This document shows, one piece after another, positions 12,531 to 25,849 of a stretch of 64,000 nt of DNA; the first letter of the stretch is position 1; every line of letters starts with the position of its first letter. The notes under the pieces are model-generated. The model ran no database searches, was not told where the DNA came from, and worked only from the letters and a program-made list of their open reading frames with translations. The stretch comes from Ichthyophonus hoferi. Taxonomy: Eukaryota; Opisthokonta; Ichthyosporea; Ichthyophonida; Ichthyophonidae. The stretch lies in contig NAOQ01000069.1 in assembly GCA_002751075.1 (NCBI GenBank), positions 62,001 to 126,000 on the forward strand, given 5' to 3'. The translations under genes and the position numbers were made by a program.

Positions 12531-15500
12531 TGCGTGCTCCAACAAAAATAAATACTATTACAACTTTCTCCACTGAAAGTGTGGAAAACAAAGAAGAGGC
12601 AGAGTCTGCATATGACCATTATACCATATTATAATCAGTGAGCCTGTCATGCATGTCAATATCATGGGAGTCTGAGCTAATATTTAGTAATGTTGAGAAC
12701 ATTGTATGTAACATACCAAAATTGATAGGTTTCGTACCATTTTTTCCATCACAAAAACAAAAGCCGTTCCATTGAAGAATATATGGTTTAGGTGAATCAG
12801 GATAACTGAGTCACTACAGAAGTTTAAAAGGAAAATTAATAACAAATTACTAATCATTTAAGAAGTCAAGGACTTTTTTGATATGGTTTTTTGATCATTT
12901 ATAAATATTTGTTTTCATATCTATATAGTTCAGTGACCTCCGATGGCAGTGTGCTCTTCAATGTTTTAGTACCAGATATTCTTACTTCAAATGATGTCTA
13001 TACATTTAAAAATATTATTGTGATGCGCATAGTTACACCAAACATACTGGCTTTTTCTGAAAATGCTCATTTTGCATATAACTGCTAAAAAAATCAATTT
13101 AGATAGAATTTGTATGCATTTATTTACTGAAATAAATACGTAAATAAGTGAATTGTTCTAATCGTATTTATAACCTGTAAATTGATTAGCAATTTTTTAT
13201 TAAATTGTTAATTAAACATTAATTAGTAATTATTTTCTACTCGGAAAAACAGGTAGTTGCGATTGTTCTATATAAAAAAAACAAGATAGACTCAAATATC
13301 TATAATTAGCACTATAATGCTGTTTCTAGTATTCAAATCAGCCAATCCAAACCAAGTAGCAATTGGCTCACAATCATAGATATTCTTTGGTGGGATTATT
13401 GATTATCGTATTCCTGTGAAAGCAAAAGATTTCATCATGGTTTTTTTTCTGTTTCAAAGCTAACTAACCAGAAAATAATACCAAATAAAAAACATGTTTT
13501 GTTTACAGCTGTTTATTAACAGATGTTTAATTAAAATACTATTATAAAACTGACTACTATCCCAAACCCTAATCTAAAATATTGCATAGTTGTTTAAAAA
13601 GCAATTATATGGCTTATATCTATTGGCTAATATATTCCCTGATAGAATGTAGAATGAATCGATGACGGCAATCTATAATCTAAGATGAGCCCAGTTCCCA
13701 GTTCTCTGATAGATATTTTCATTCACAAGATCACATGTAAACTAGAAATACTTTAAACGATATGTATTTAAAAACTTTAAAAATAGTCATTTTATCCAAA
13801 AACAGAAAAAGAAGCAAAAAATTATACAATTAGTATGCCACCATATTTTGTTTTCTTAAACAATTTTTTTTTAAATATAAACAGTACTCGGTTAGTAGTC
13901 AGCGAATAGGTGTTAGTTAATAGGAAATGCTGTTATTGGTCAATAAAATGACGTAGTGAGCCTCACATAAAACTAAATAATAATAATCAAAGGAAATTTA
14001 TTTAATTAATAAACAATAGCAATATTTAATTATTTAATAAGACATTATATTTTTTATAACAATAATTTGTTTCTAGAGGAAGGTATTATCCAATAACTCG
14101 GGCATCTTAAACGGTGATTCCACAACAACATAAACTGATAACGGATCTAAATGGCTGATTACCTAGACTCTCATGATAAAACCAATGAAGTTGAAAGAAT
14201 CTTAATATTATTATCTGAACAGAAGAGTAAACAGTTTTAATTTAATACAAACATATCTTGCTTATATTGCAATTGTGGAAGGCATATCTAGATAGTCGAT
14301 ACCAAAAGACATTAATACAACACAAGAGAGTATACTTTCATCATAATGACTAGTGTTGATGACTTTCTTTCTCAGCATGTTTTGGCGGAATTGATAATTC
14401 ACCACCGTACCTTGGTAACGGTAAGTAGTTATTGGAAGTGAAGGGTTGAAAGCATATATATATATATATATATATAATGTACCTGAAAAACTTGTTTGGC
14501 GCACTGTAAGTAGCAATACTATTTCCAGTATATTTTCAGACTGCAGATGCTCAAGATTAATAATACCTTACCACTGTGCTTCTATTTTTACGCTAAAGAT
14601 GCACAATAAATGCATACTAAAAAGACAACGTCGTGCAGTATGAACAAACCAAGGCATGTTTGTTTATAAAAAACCACATTCATGTGTTAATGTATTACGC
14701 TTTAATTTATTATATTGTCGTGTATTTTTTATATTTTTTTATGTTATATTGTTATAGTTACGATAGGTGTTGGATTATATTATATGCAGAGCATACATAG
14801 GCCAAATCCTTAGGTCCGCTCTATTATATTCGATTTGGATTCATGTTGTACTCTTATGGTCCTCGTTCACCACCCCCTCAGGGTATTTTATAGTAGCCAA
14901 TGTGCCCGTATAACAATGATAACTATTACTATTAATATTATTCCATTGTAATAACCAATGTGCACATAACAATACTTATTATTATCATCATTATTATATT
15001 ATCTAACTAATATATGCAGATATTAAAACAACTATCATTTGCATTCTACTTTAGTAGCTAATATACATATATCTAACAAGTATTATTGTTAATTGTTGCC
15101 ACCAATTAATACCAACCTCATATAAAAATACTTATTTTATAACTCTTAGAACCAATCATACGTGTAGTCAAGTGATACTTAAATCAGTCAAAACCTTTAG
15201 AGATGTAGTTAAACACTATTTACGTTTTTTCCTTGCATTGACTATCAATTTATTTATATATTTTCTGTCTCCAGTTTAGCTTCCGTCCCTAAGCTGCTAT
15301 ATATGTAGTTATAGATTTTGCATAAATTGAATTAATAGTAGAAATTTTGTTTTTTTAAATAACAAAGTTGTGGTAGAAAAATAGTACCGTGGGAGTGTAT
15401 GTATGATGTAAATATGAAATAAAATCTTATGACCTAATGATTTCTAGCTTTTGTAAATGTATACAGTGGTTATTTATTGTTTGAAATATAATTAAAATGA

Positions 15501-16130
15501 TTTAAAGGTTCTTTTAGCCAACCATAGCTCATATTTACTTTCCTAAAATCCTCCATTTGATAGGGGGCTGGACTACTGTCATATTGATATCACCCTTATA
15601 TTATATGTTATTATTAGTTCTGCTCTCTATTGTTCTCTTTATTATCATGTATTTTCTAATAGTGCTATGTTAAATATCCAGACAACCAATCCGCTTCATC
15701 TTATAAAACATAGATACTATTGATAAGCATGATTTTTAAAAGGCAGCATTATTCTTATACAATATTGTGCTATATCCTACAACCATACTGAGAGCCCATG
15801 CTACCAAGAGACATAAAATAATAGTAGCAAACGGTGGGATAGTTATATTTTAATATTATCATATCATTGGTACAGGACTCTCGACGTCATATTTAAATGC
15901 CACTGCATATTTTCTAGATTGCTTGCGTCATTCATATCATATACAATATAATGACTATTGTTTACTATGTAGTATATTGTATACAATATAGACTATGTAT
16001 TATAACCCGTTCATTTTTCACAATACAGTTACTAAGCAATAACCGATCCTATATGTACCCCTCCCCATAACCCTTTCTCCTATCCCTCTTGCTGTTCTCT
16101 TTCCTTCTCTTCCCACCCACACATATCCAG
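12531..16130. other. AT-rich spacer without confirmed gene
   Basis: Nothing firm. A minus-strand frame at 14,516-14,262 (ending ...VVLMSFGIDYLDMPSTIAI) has some coding character but no splice context and no recognised family. A short ATG segment near 14,844 (MLYSYGPRSPPPQ) ends at a GT and could be an upstream exon of the CBS gene, but its phase does not fit the first mapped exon. Confidence 0.5.
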
Positions 16131-19100
16131 ATTGACTACCAGGCTACAGTAGAAGACACACTAAAACTGTTGAGAAGACATAATATTAGTTCACTTCCTA
16201 TGGTAAAAGATGGAGAGATTAAAGGTATTGTTAGTACCTTGGATCTGTTGGCTTACGTTGCGTTTGCTGGTTTTGGATATCAGGTAGGTTAGTAAAGATA
16301 TAGTTATGGTTATTACATATTACACATATATTATTCCGGGTTAATAATAATGACATATGATGGAAAATTGTATTATATTATGTCATACTAGATATCACAC
16401 TATATTCTAATATATCATACTATATTTTATAAGCAATACAGTGATACGTATTGGTAGGAATTAATTTACTTTTAAATAGTGGTATTACAGAGATAATTTA
16501 AAACCCATTCACCAATCACAACTTCAGTTTACTTGCAAGGATAGTTTTAATGAAATTATAGATATAATACAAGTATTGATATAATACAAGTGTCGTTGTA
16601 ATACAAGTATAGATACAATGAACATACAGATAAAATACAAGTATGGATATAATAAAAATATAGTTATAATACAAATATAGATATCTTAAAAATATAGTTA
16701 TAATACAAGTATAGATATATTAAAAAATAATTATAATTCAAGTATAGATATATTAAAACTATAGTTATAATACAATTATAGATATAATACAAGTATAGAG
16801 ATAAAAGTATAGTTATAATATTAGTATGACTCACATATACACACTGGCTATTTTTTATATAAAAATACAGGAAGAGCCAACTCCATCAGAGCTTCAAGAT
16901 TTTAAATTTTTAAATACTCCTGTATGCGAATTGATTGGAGTGGGATCAGAGATTAAAAGAGGCATGAGAGATAATTGGTTGTTTACATTTGGTGGTGATA
17001 CTACTTTACGTGAGATATTTGATCCAATGACAATCGGGATACAGAGGGTATTGGTACGAAGTGATAATGATCCTGAATACAAGTATGTATGTATTGTAAT
17101 ATATATGTATTGTAGTGTATATGTATTGTAGTATACATGCAGTGTAGTATACATGTAGTATGGTATATATATGTTTGAAAATATGTATGCTTAGCTATAT
17201 ATGCCCATATAATATACATGTAATTGTGATACCATATATGTAAGTATTATCTTATCTGATAAACTGTGTATTTCAGTTTACTATCCCATCGCCATTGCTA
17301 AATACTCTGGCTGTCCTTTTACCATTTTATTTCCCTTCCTCTCCCTCCCTCGACACACTCTGTTCATAGGATGGTGACCCAGTCTGACCTTCTCCACTTC
17401 ATGTATATGCACGAGTCACGCATGCACGACTACTTACGTAAGAATGTGGGTGAGCTGGACATGGGTACTACCAAACCTAATATAGTCTCTGTCAACACCA
17501 AAACCCTCCATGCACTAAGGTAGGTACTGTGTATTGCATACTTTAATATCATTTAATATAATTCAATATTATTTAGTAGAACATGATTTAATCTAGCAGA
17601 TTATACTACACTATATACTATACTACTGTACTAAGCTGTTTACCCCTCCTCTCACAGAGAACTTTATCTAGAAGATAGTACGGACGCATTGGCTGTGGTG
17701 GATGAGGAGGGTAAATTAGTAGCACACCTGTCAACCAAAAACGTGAATCACATTACGTTCGATAACATTTTGGACGTCCTAGTACGTTATATTATTATTG
17801 ACTATTATTTTTTGTATCTATTTATCTTTTCATCCTTCTCTTTACCTCTGTACCTCTCCATATATCTATCTATATATGTATCTCTATCCCTATCTATCTC
17901 CCTCTATCCCTATATATCTCTAACCCTTCTCCTACCTCTATTCCTATTCATCCCTTATAGCTACCATTAGGGGATTTCTTACGTAAAATGAATCATGGCT
18001 ATATATATCCAACCGTATGTATGACAAAGGATCAGTCATTATGCACCGCTATGGCTAAGGTACCAATAAGATTTGATTATTTTTATGCTGGAATTTTTAA
18101 ATTATCATATGCATTATATATATATTTATACGTTTGCCTATTCTATTATTTATATATATATATGATTATACACCATTACTATTATGTACATGGTTAATTA
18201 ATTAAAGTCCCGTAAGCCAATGGGAATAATATGAACAATGTAATACCTTGTATAATTGCAAGTTAACTGAGGAGTCTGCAATCGCATTACCATATACTAT
18301 TAATTGCTATGTTATATTTTTATAATAACTAGTTATCTTAGTAATAAATAATACACTGTATTTTTCTATCATATGAGTTAACGTATTGCATTTTTATAAA
18401 ACTCATTTACTTTAGTATTAAATGCCTTATTATATTTGTATAATAGCTATTTAATTTATATTATATTGCTATCATATTACTCTATATTTTTATAAAAATT
18501 CTTTATTTTAATATTAATTACTATACTATACTATAATAGCTATTTAATTTTATACTACATGATCTATTATATTATAATTGCTCTATATCATATTTGATTA
18601 GGAGACAATTTCAAAACACAAATAAACAGTGTTTGTTACTAACAATTACTAGTCAATCAAATTAATTACAATACATCTCATTGACTACTACTTAACCACT
18701 TACCTAATTCATTGTCATTAATTTGGGCAGGTTATCCTTGGGCGGATCTATTGTGTGTGGATTGTGGATGACAACAACATACCTATTGGGCAAATTACCG
18801 TTGAGGTTTGTACAGTCTATTATCAGATAGAGCAAGATGGCCAATTTAATTATAATTCAACGATATTGTTGACGTTTTATCATGGAATTACAGAACTTTC
18901 ACGTTTTATAGTATATTATGGTAATTAATATGATTATGGTTGTGATTATAATTATGATTGACTATGATACCATATTTAATGGCAGAATATCTACCCCCAC
19001 CCCATCTACACACATACCTGTATATGTGGAGCTTTGCAATCAATACCATATACCATATAGGTAGCATATGTTATTTTAACAAGTCTTAATACTAATCCAC

Positions 19101-19288
19101 ATTATAGATACTCGAACATATATTTGTACATATCTATATAATATACATATAGATACAGATACATGTACATGCCCTTACACTTACACCTACACCTACAGGA
19201 TATATTGACCAAGTTTGGACCTTATCCCTTCCGCCGTATGTCCTACACAGACACACAGAAGATTCTCAAAAAAACTAACTCCCTTTGA
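16131..19288 (+). CDS. CBS-domain protein, AMPK-gamma/SNF4-like (5' incomplete)
   Basis: Seven exons join in phase: 16,131-16,283, 16,871-17,082, 17,370-17,519, 17,658-17,781, 17,961-18,059, 18,731-18,805 and 19,199-19,288 (TGA at 19,286). They give 300 codons. At least three CBS-type repeats are readable: TLKLLRRHNISSLPMVKDGE followed by GIVSTLDLL; STDALAVVDEEGKLVAHLST; and RIYCVWIVDDNNIPIGQITV followed by EDIL. Exon 3 carries the strand-helix end of another (MVTQSDLLHFMYMHESRMHD). CBS pairs bind adenine nucleotides; a four-CBS layout is that of AMPK/SNF1 gamma subunits. The sequence is closer in feel to plant/protist PV42-like proteins than to animal PRKAG, so kinase partnership is inferred only. 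The first exon before 16,131 ends in phase 0 and was not found; all splice sites are GT-AG. Confidence 0.7.
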
Positions 19289-20032
19289 ATCTTGTCTATT
19301 GCACAATGTGACTACTACATACAATATGTAATCCTATTAGTTGAGTTCGACCAATTAGATATGGTTATATGTGGTAGTTTACCATATAAGGTGTAGGGGT
19401 AGGATAGGGCTCAATAATGATATCTCACTGGGTCACGTCAGCCAATAGAGTGTAGCCTGTCAAGGATTAGTGTGATAGATAAACTGAGAGGATAGGTATA
19501 CATGCAAATATTAATGGCAAATATCTTAGATAAGTTTACAAGCATTGGCTATATATACCATGGCAATGGATCTAGATTGGATTAATATGCATTTAATCAA
19601 GCATTTTTATTTGTTCACGGCTTATCTTTTTAACTGGCCAATTGCCATTAAATATTTGACTCTGGGTGTATGATAGATACCCAATGGTTAGATTTTAAGG
19701 CCATCTCAAAATATAAATAGCCATAGAATAATAATAATTAAAAACCAAACTTACCGATTAATCTGAGCAATTCGTGACCTATTTAAAAACCTAATGACAT
19801 CATCTTGCCATAAACAGACAACCTTAACATCCACTCATGCCAATAAGATCACTGTATATTGCATTACTCACTTGTATTGGCTCCTTATTAAGAATAGATG
19901 ATGCAATAGGCTAATATTTTTAGGTATAATATATGGGAAAATGTCATATATATGCATCAAGTAAAACTATGTAAAGCTATTGATTTGGTGAGCCTCATAT
20001 ATGACAGGTGTAAGAATGATTAAGATAAACCA

Positions 20033-20206
20033 TTATAATATCCGACTATACATATGTATATAGAAATATAAAAGATCAACGTTCATCCGTTGATTCTTTA
20101 ATGAGGATCCTGTAGTGCTTTGGCTCCCCGTTGATCCATTATCTCCTATTGTACGTTGTTTTCTGTTGTTGTTCAGAGAAGTTTCACTATCTTGGTTGGC
20201 AGTCAT
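20033..20206 (-). CDS. Small ORF, 57 codons, possibly element-derived
   Basis: ATG at 20,206 opens a frame beginning MTANQDSETSLNNNRKQRT, then polar residues (DNGSTGSQSTTGSS), with a hydrophobic tail before TAA. The first 40 codons have balanced composition unlike the repeats around it. A polar N-terminus after an untranslated leader is seen in some Copia-type Gag proteins, but no domain is visible. It may equally be the first exon of a host gene. Confidence 0.25.
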   Translation of the reverse strand: MTANQDSETSLNNNRKQRTIGDNGSTGSQSTTGSSLKNQRMNVDLLYFYIHMYSRIL

Positions 20207-21303
20207 CTTGACAGCTTGACCTTGTAGATTGTAGCTGACAGTTACTATTATAATAGTAATATCTTATGAGTGAATAAATTCGAGTTTGATTCACACCCTG
20301 GACGTTCGTTTATGCTTAAAAGTATAGTAACCAGCAACATAAATAAATTTTATACGTTTCGTAAGAACGCCCCTTTTTGTATTGTAGAAAGATTTTTTTA
20401 ATACTCTTTATATGCATGAAGGATTTTAATTAGTTATTACATATAGACCCTAATAATCTAAATAAAGACATCCTATTTAAAGTGCTCATGACGCCAGTGC
20501 CAAGAAAGGTAATATAAGCGTACATATTATTCGTCAGACTAAATTGATTTGCACACGGTTGTGTCCGCGCCAATTAATTTACCGTGTATGACATTACGTT
20601 TATTAATTAGTGTATAGCTATTGTATAGTTATAAATAGATAAAAGAATAAATGAACAATAGCAAATACTTCAGAAATACAAAAGAAAATCACTATATAAA
20701 CCTGAAATGGTTCATGTGTTTCAGCCGTGACATCATGTAAAGGAGTTCATTACACTTGCCAATTTTGATATAGTGGCTATTTGTATGTAGTAAGAATATG
20801 AGTGCTAGATACTATCTAGCACAATCAACATTTAAGTGCATTTTTACATTTTTTAAATAATTCAGAGGTGTGACATGGTACTTAAGGTAACATCTAATTA
20901 ATCTCTTTTAGTAATAATTATTACTAGAAACCTTTCTAGGTAATTGTGGAATATTGGTAAAGACCAAGTTGACCACATATTAATCAGTTAAGTTTAACAT
21001 ATTATCCAATGGGAACTCAACATGATTGTCCTGAAACATGTTTTATGCTTTAAACCAGTTGTGCAGTAACAATTCAAAGAATCAATCTGTAACTTGTTTA
21101 AATTTATCAAAAGCAAATATTATTTCCGTATTTAGAATTGATATACATATTCTCTTATGACGTAATTACTATATGTCAGTGATGTGTTGTATGTATGATA
21201 TACTTTATTTTAACCAATGTTATTATAAATCTTTATTACCTAATTGTGCATTGCAATTATATACAATTAGTATTGTATCTTAGCAGTAGGTTCTCAATTA
21301 TCT

Positions 21304-21456
21304 ATGGCGTTTTCTGAACCCTTTATCATTGGTAAAATGCACCATGCCCTGTTTCCTAGTGATAGCCATCAATGTACTTTTAGTCAGGAGAGTTGGTCAC
21401 AGGGAGTTGATCAACGACCTCTAGGATATGTACTGGCTATACCAAAGGACTGGTAA
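21304..21456 (+). CDS. Small ORF, 50 codons, unknown
   Basis: ATG to TAA with coding-like composition: MAFSEPFIIGKMHHALFPSD, then HQCTFSQESWSQGVDQ and YVLAIPKDW. It stands out from the AT-rich flanks. No splice sites, signal peptide or family were recognised. The rest of 19,289-22,141 is AT-rich unique sequence without other supported genes. Confidence 0.25.
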   Translation: MAFSEPFIIGKMHHALFPSDSHQCTFSQESWSQGVDQRPLGYVLAIPKDW

Positions 21457-22141
21457 ATAGTATTCTGGGAATACTAAGAAACAAAAAGATTACATTTATT
21501 AGAATGGATATAAATGAAGGTAACGGCCAATCTCCAAGCTAGGCAGAAAAAATTGAATGGGATTATGAGAACCAAACTCCAATGGCATTAAATATGAATA
21601 GCAGTATGGCTTTACTTCTCCTACTTTCTCGCAATGACAACTCATTGTTAAAATATATAGCATAATGACATCAAGAAAAGTTTACCTATTATTCACTAAA
21701 GATATAAAAATAAAGTACATTGTATTTTGATTGAAAAATAAAGGAAACAAACAAGTAGATATTGATGCTCGGATGGCAAGAAATATCATAAAATAATATA
21801 TATATCAGTGCCACATAAGAACTACAAGGGGTAATTTCTATATTGGTTAGAAAAGAATGAATGAATGAAGGCGCATCCATTCTACCAACAATAGGGGTAC
21901 CAAGTGTTGGAATGTATTGTTCTGATAGATTCTGTATTGAAATCCCATGACATTGGCAATTCCTCTTCAAAATCGCTGCTACTGCTTGAAAAATTCACTC
22001 TTTTTTTTTTTTTTTTTTTGGAAATCACAGGTTCCCCTAATTTGGCATATCTTATCCTATCCTTGCTACCTGCAAATTTTTCATTGTCAGAAATCAAAAG
22101 GGGTGTCATGTTCTTTGAAGCACCTGTCCTAAATTGTAAGA

Positions 22142-22402
22142 CTATGCGTTGTAATATGAATAGTCTGAATCTCCTTCCTGGTCCAGAATCGATCTTTTCT
22201 TCCCTTTACTCGTTTTAGAACCTGAGTCCATGTTAACGTCCCTGGGCTCAGATGAAAAATTGTCACCATCCGAATCACTAGAGAAACTTACATGTTGCTT
22301 CTTTTTCTCTACCCTAGGGATGGATCCTGACTTGTTACCAGAAGCTTTAAGTTCCGTGTACTGAGTAATCGCTCTTAATTGTTTCTCAATGTTACTTATG
22401 TT
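22142..22402 (-). CDS. Lysine/serine-rich ORF beside LTR-like sequence
   Basis: An open minus-strand frame of about 86 codons contains SNIEKQLRAITQYTELKASG, VEKKKQHVSFSSDSDGD and GKKRSILDQEGDSDYSYY. A second segment at 22,109-21,950 repeats the theme (KKKKRVNFSSSSSDFEEE), so there appears to be an internal duplication. It lies just downstream, in its own orientation, of the LTR-like copy at 22.69-22.89 kb. I infer a retroelement gag-type remnant; a host nuclear protein exon is possible. Confidence 0.35.
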   Translation of the reverse strand, partial: NISNIEKQLRAITQYTELKASGNKSGSIPRVEKKKQHVSFSSDSDGDNFSSEPRDVNMDSGSKTSKGKKRSILDQEGDSDYSYYNA

Positions 22403-22689
22403 TAAAGAAATTGTTTACTAAAAAGAAGAGAGTCCTTTATTTACCTTTATTCAACAAAATGAGAATCCAGACTAAGTCTGAGATTGCTGGTTGTATAGTT
22501 GTTGGACTGGCAGTCAATACAGTTGACCATGCATAGCCCATGTGTAGACCATGTGTATCCAATATGTGCTCTTACTTATGACTTACCTAATATGTACTAC
22601 CACCATATTGTCCTATGAGCCTTCAGATAATCATTCTGAAAGCTACATATTACGTCACTACTATCACAAATTACAGCGTGACTCTATGC

Positions 22690-23022
22690 CAATTATTAAT
22701 ACTATTTAAACCATGATACTATTACGTTCTATAACGGCAATAACCAATTAGTCCTAAATGTTTATACTTAGTGATATCATTGATTAATTAATTGTCATTA
22801 CCTAACGTCTAACTACCGTTTGAATACCTCATTATAATCCTATCAGTACGTAGAGGTTAAATGCTAACTAAGCAGTAAGTTACTCTTATGGTGTGTTATA
22901 TCTGTAAATACTTTATGATGTCTTAGATAAGAGTAACTTACCGTTTAGTTAGCATTTAACCTCTATGTATTAAGAAAATTATGATAAGGTACTCAAACGG
23001 TCGTTAGACATCAGGTAATGAC
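22690..23022. repeat. LTR-like segment with 96-base inverted arms
   Basis: 22,794-22,889 and 22,927-23,022 are inverted copies of each other, 96 bases per arm, separated by a 37-base AT-rich spacer. Both contain the block GAGGTTAAATGCTAACTAA. The left side, 22,690-22,889, is also a direct, more diverged copy of 25,850-26,065. The arrangement fits two LTR ends of related Copia-type elements meeting head to head. Confidence 0.7.
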
Positions 23023-24545
23023 AGGTCTTTTCCCTTTTGGACATCCACGAAGGAAGTGGTTTCCTCCACATTTGAAGCACTTTATCCTAGACAGTGGGGC
23101 ATCGTGTCACCTCCACAAGAAAAAGGAAGACTTCACAGAGTACAGGAACGCGGATGAAGAGATGACATGGGGAGACGGAAGACGGACCAAGATCCAAGGA
23201 TACGGAACGGTCATTGTCAGGTCGGGTGGCCAAGTAATCAACTTCCAGCACACAACACATGTGCCAGAAGCTCATATGAGCTTGATTTCATTAAGCGTCC
23301 TTCAGAATAAGGGATGTGAGTACAAGAATAAAGGTCGGAATGTCGTAGAAGTATCAAGAAACGGTAAGATTTTGTTTACTGGAAAATGCGGAGAATCAGG
23401 GCTGTACGAGATAGATTTCAAGGTGGTAGCACCCGGGAACATAGAAACGCCCTCTAAAGAAAGTAAAGCCCTCATTAGTACACCATCTAAAGTAAAGCTG
23501 GCAGTACTTCACTCAAGATACATGCACCCGGGGAAAGATCAGATAAACAAAATAAGCAAGAGGCATGTTCTGGACGAGAGTGATAAAATAGATGAGCCCT
23601 GCGGGAACTGCATCAAGGGAAAGGCCAAACGAGTCCCACATCATTCAAGGGTTACTAAGCCCAGCACGCTTCCACTAGAAGCTGACGTCCATACTCAGCC
23701 GGTCCGGGCGATTGAGACAACAATACCTGAAATTGACAGTACCCTGATCAGTGCTCAAGTGAAAAGGAGCAAACACATTCCCGACAAGGTTCAAGGATCA
23801 GAGGTAACCGAGGACGAATTAACACCGATTGATAGNNNNNNNNNNNNNNNNNNNNNNNNNNNNNNNNNNNNNNNNNNNNNNNNNNNNNNNNNNNNNNNNN
23901 NNNNNNNNNNNNNNNNNNNNNNNNNNNNNNNNNNNNNNNNNNNNNNNNNNNNNNNNNNNNNNNNNNNNNNNNNNNNNNNNNNNNNNNNNNNNNNNNNNNN
24001 NNNNNNNNNNNNNNNNNNNNNNNNNNNNNNNNNNNNNNNNNNNNNNNNNNNNNNNNNNNNNNNNNNNNNNNNNNNNNNNNNNNNNNNNNNNNNNNNNNNN
24101 NNNNNNNNNNNNNNNNNNNNNNNNNNNNNNNNNNNNNNNNNNNNNNNNNNNNNNNNNNNNNNNNNNNNNNNNNNNNNNNNNNNNNNNNNNNNNNNNNNNN
24201 NNNNNNNNNNNNNNNNNNNNNNNNNNNNNNNNNNNNNNNNNNNNNNNNNNNNNNNNNNNNNNNNNNNNNNNNNNNNNNNNNNNNNNNNNNNNNNNNNNNN
24301 NNNNNNNNNNNNNNNNNNNNNNNNNNNNNNNNNNNNNNNNNNNNNNNNNNNNNNNNNNNNNNNNNNCGATCCTCAGGAAGAAGACCTAGAGGTATCTACA
24401 GAAGACGTAGATACAGTAATCCCAGAGGCGCCAGAGTCGCCTATCCCTATGTGTAAGGACAACGCTAACCCAACACACATGCAGAACAACGCATACCAAC
24501 CCCTACCACCCATGTTTGGGGGGGATAACTGGAGCATCCAGTCAG
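23023..24545 (+). mobile_element. Copia-type retroelement fragment (broken)
   Basis: A long open stretch carries a Copia-type aspartic-protease motif (HFILDSGASCHLHKK), a GAG-pre-integrase style region (HVPEAHMSLISLSVLQNKGC) and an integrase zinc-finger block with HS..MHPG spacing followed by CGNCIKGKAKR. Sequence typical of the integrase to reverse-transcriptase linker follows. The element is a fragment: large parts of pol are absent or hidden in the internal gap, and it meets an oppositely oriented fragment at about 24,545. Reading frames on this piece are better preserved than in other fossils here, so it is probably relatively young. It is broken in at least two places. Confidence 0.8.
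23836..24366. other. Assembly gap (531 N)
   Basis: The run of N lies inside the Copia-type fragment. Its true length and content are unknown, so the element's internal structure across it cannot be judged. Confidence 0.99.
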
Positions 24546-25780
24546 TAGATAATGTCATTTTTGGCCATCCCAGTCATTGCCTTTACTCCCTTCCAGAATT
24601 TTGACGCATTCTCATCTTTGAAGATTATGGTGATTCCTTTTTCCTTCAGCAAGGAGATAGAGAGTAAGCAGACCTTAAGGTCTGGTACAAAAAGTACATT
24701 CTCCAATCTAATCTGGTTGACCATTTTCCCCATTCTTGCAGCTAACCATATACTTAACCCTCCACTACACTCGTTTTTCCATTCCCCCATCATATGTAGG
24801 ATGTCTTGGGGATGAAATTCACAAAATCCTCTTTTCTGAAGTGTAGGTGCCAAGGGGATACACCATCTAAGACAAAGCTTTGGTTGGGCTCTGCTCCTTC
24901 ACTCTTGACTGCATTGACATAGCATGTGGCTACATATGGTGAGTCCTCCTCGGAGTCCTCCTCCACTGTGTATGCAATGCTCTGAGGTTTCCTGCCCTTC
25001 TGGTGAGGGTATTTTCCCTTGTATGTGTTACATCCTGGGTGAGACTGTTGCTGCTCCTCACTGTTACCTTTTTAATATTTTGGGTTGTATGGGGGCCAGG
25101 GCTTTTGCTCAGGCTTCTGACTTGTATTCCTTGTATTCATACTGAGCATTTTCATTTGAAATAGTAGAGGACAGTTAACCACTGTGTGTCCCCTTGAAAA
25201 TTGAGCACAATTCATGTTCATCACTGCTGCAGTGTCCTACATTCAATTTCAGTTCATGTTCCTCCCTTCCATTCTGTTGGCTCCTGAATTATCATTTTGA
25301 CTCCAACTTCACATAAGAGGTCATGTCCTCTATGAATTACTTAAGGGTTCTGCAGTTCTTTGTGATTTGTAGAAAAGCCCTAACTTGGCCTCCATATTTA
25401 GATGATTGTAGGCCATGGATGATCATGCAGCTGCATTGCTGTTCCCCTCAGCCTTTTGTTGGCTGCTAACAACCACCCAATGTACTCAGTGCTGCTCTCA
25501 TTAGGCTTCAACAAGATGTTTATGTACTCTAGCATGTAGGTTGTCTGTTGAGCTGTATCCTTCCCATTGAATTGCTTCTTCAGTCCTTTCCTAGTGTAGA
25601 AAGTAAACTGGTTTTGCTTCCATCCAACTATTAAATATTGCTCAGTGGAGACTGATACATACAGGAAATGTCCAGCTGTAGCCTCCTCTACTGATACTCT
25701 GGTGGAGTTGAGTAGCTGCTGACTTGCAGGCTAATCTTTTATGGCCTGGATCCACAATACCATTTTGTCTAATGATTGAT
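24546..25780 (-). mobile_element. Second Copia-type fragment, opposite orientation (broken)
   Basis: Minus-strand reading shows a Gag-like part (25,745-25,350; QNQFTFYTRKGLKKQF, then STEYIGWLLAANKRL) and, further along, a protease/GAG-pre-integrase part (NQIRLENVLFVPDLKVCLLS followed by ISLLKEKGITI). It ends abruptly at about 24,546 against the plus-strand fragment. An LTR-like segment lies beyond its 5' side at 25,850-26,065. The fragment is truncated and has several breaks, so it looks older than the plus-strand piece. Confidence 0.7.
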
Positions 25781-25849
25781 TGTTCAATGAATTATTTAGC
25801 AAGTTATATATCACATATGCATTATCAAGCATAGCTGTGTGATTATATA

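Noticed and set aside
14262-14516. Minus-strand frame ending MSFGIDYLDMPSTIAI, considered as a helicase motif
   Set aside because: Only a weak resemblance to a RecQ-type motif; half the frame is (TA)n-derived and no other motif is nearby.
16089-16130. Possible start of the CBS gene in MLFSFLLFPPTHIQ
   Set aside because: This is the pyrimidine tract and acceptor of an intron, with no ATG; the true first exon must lie upstream.
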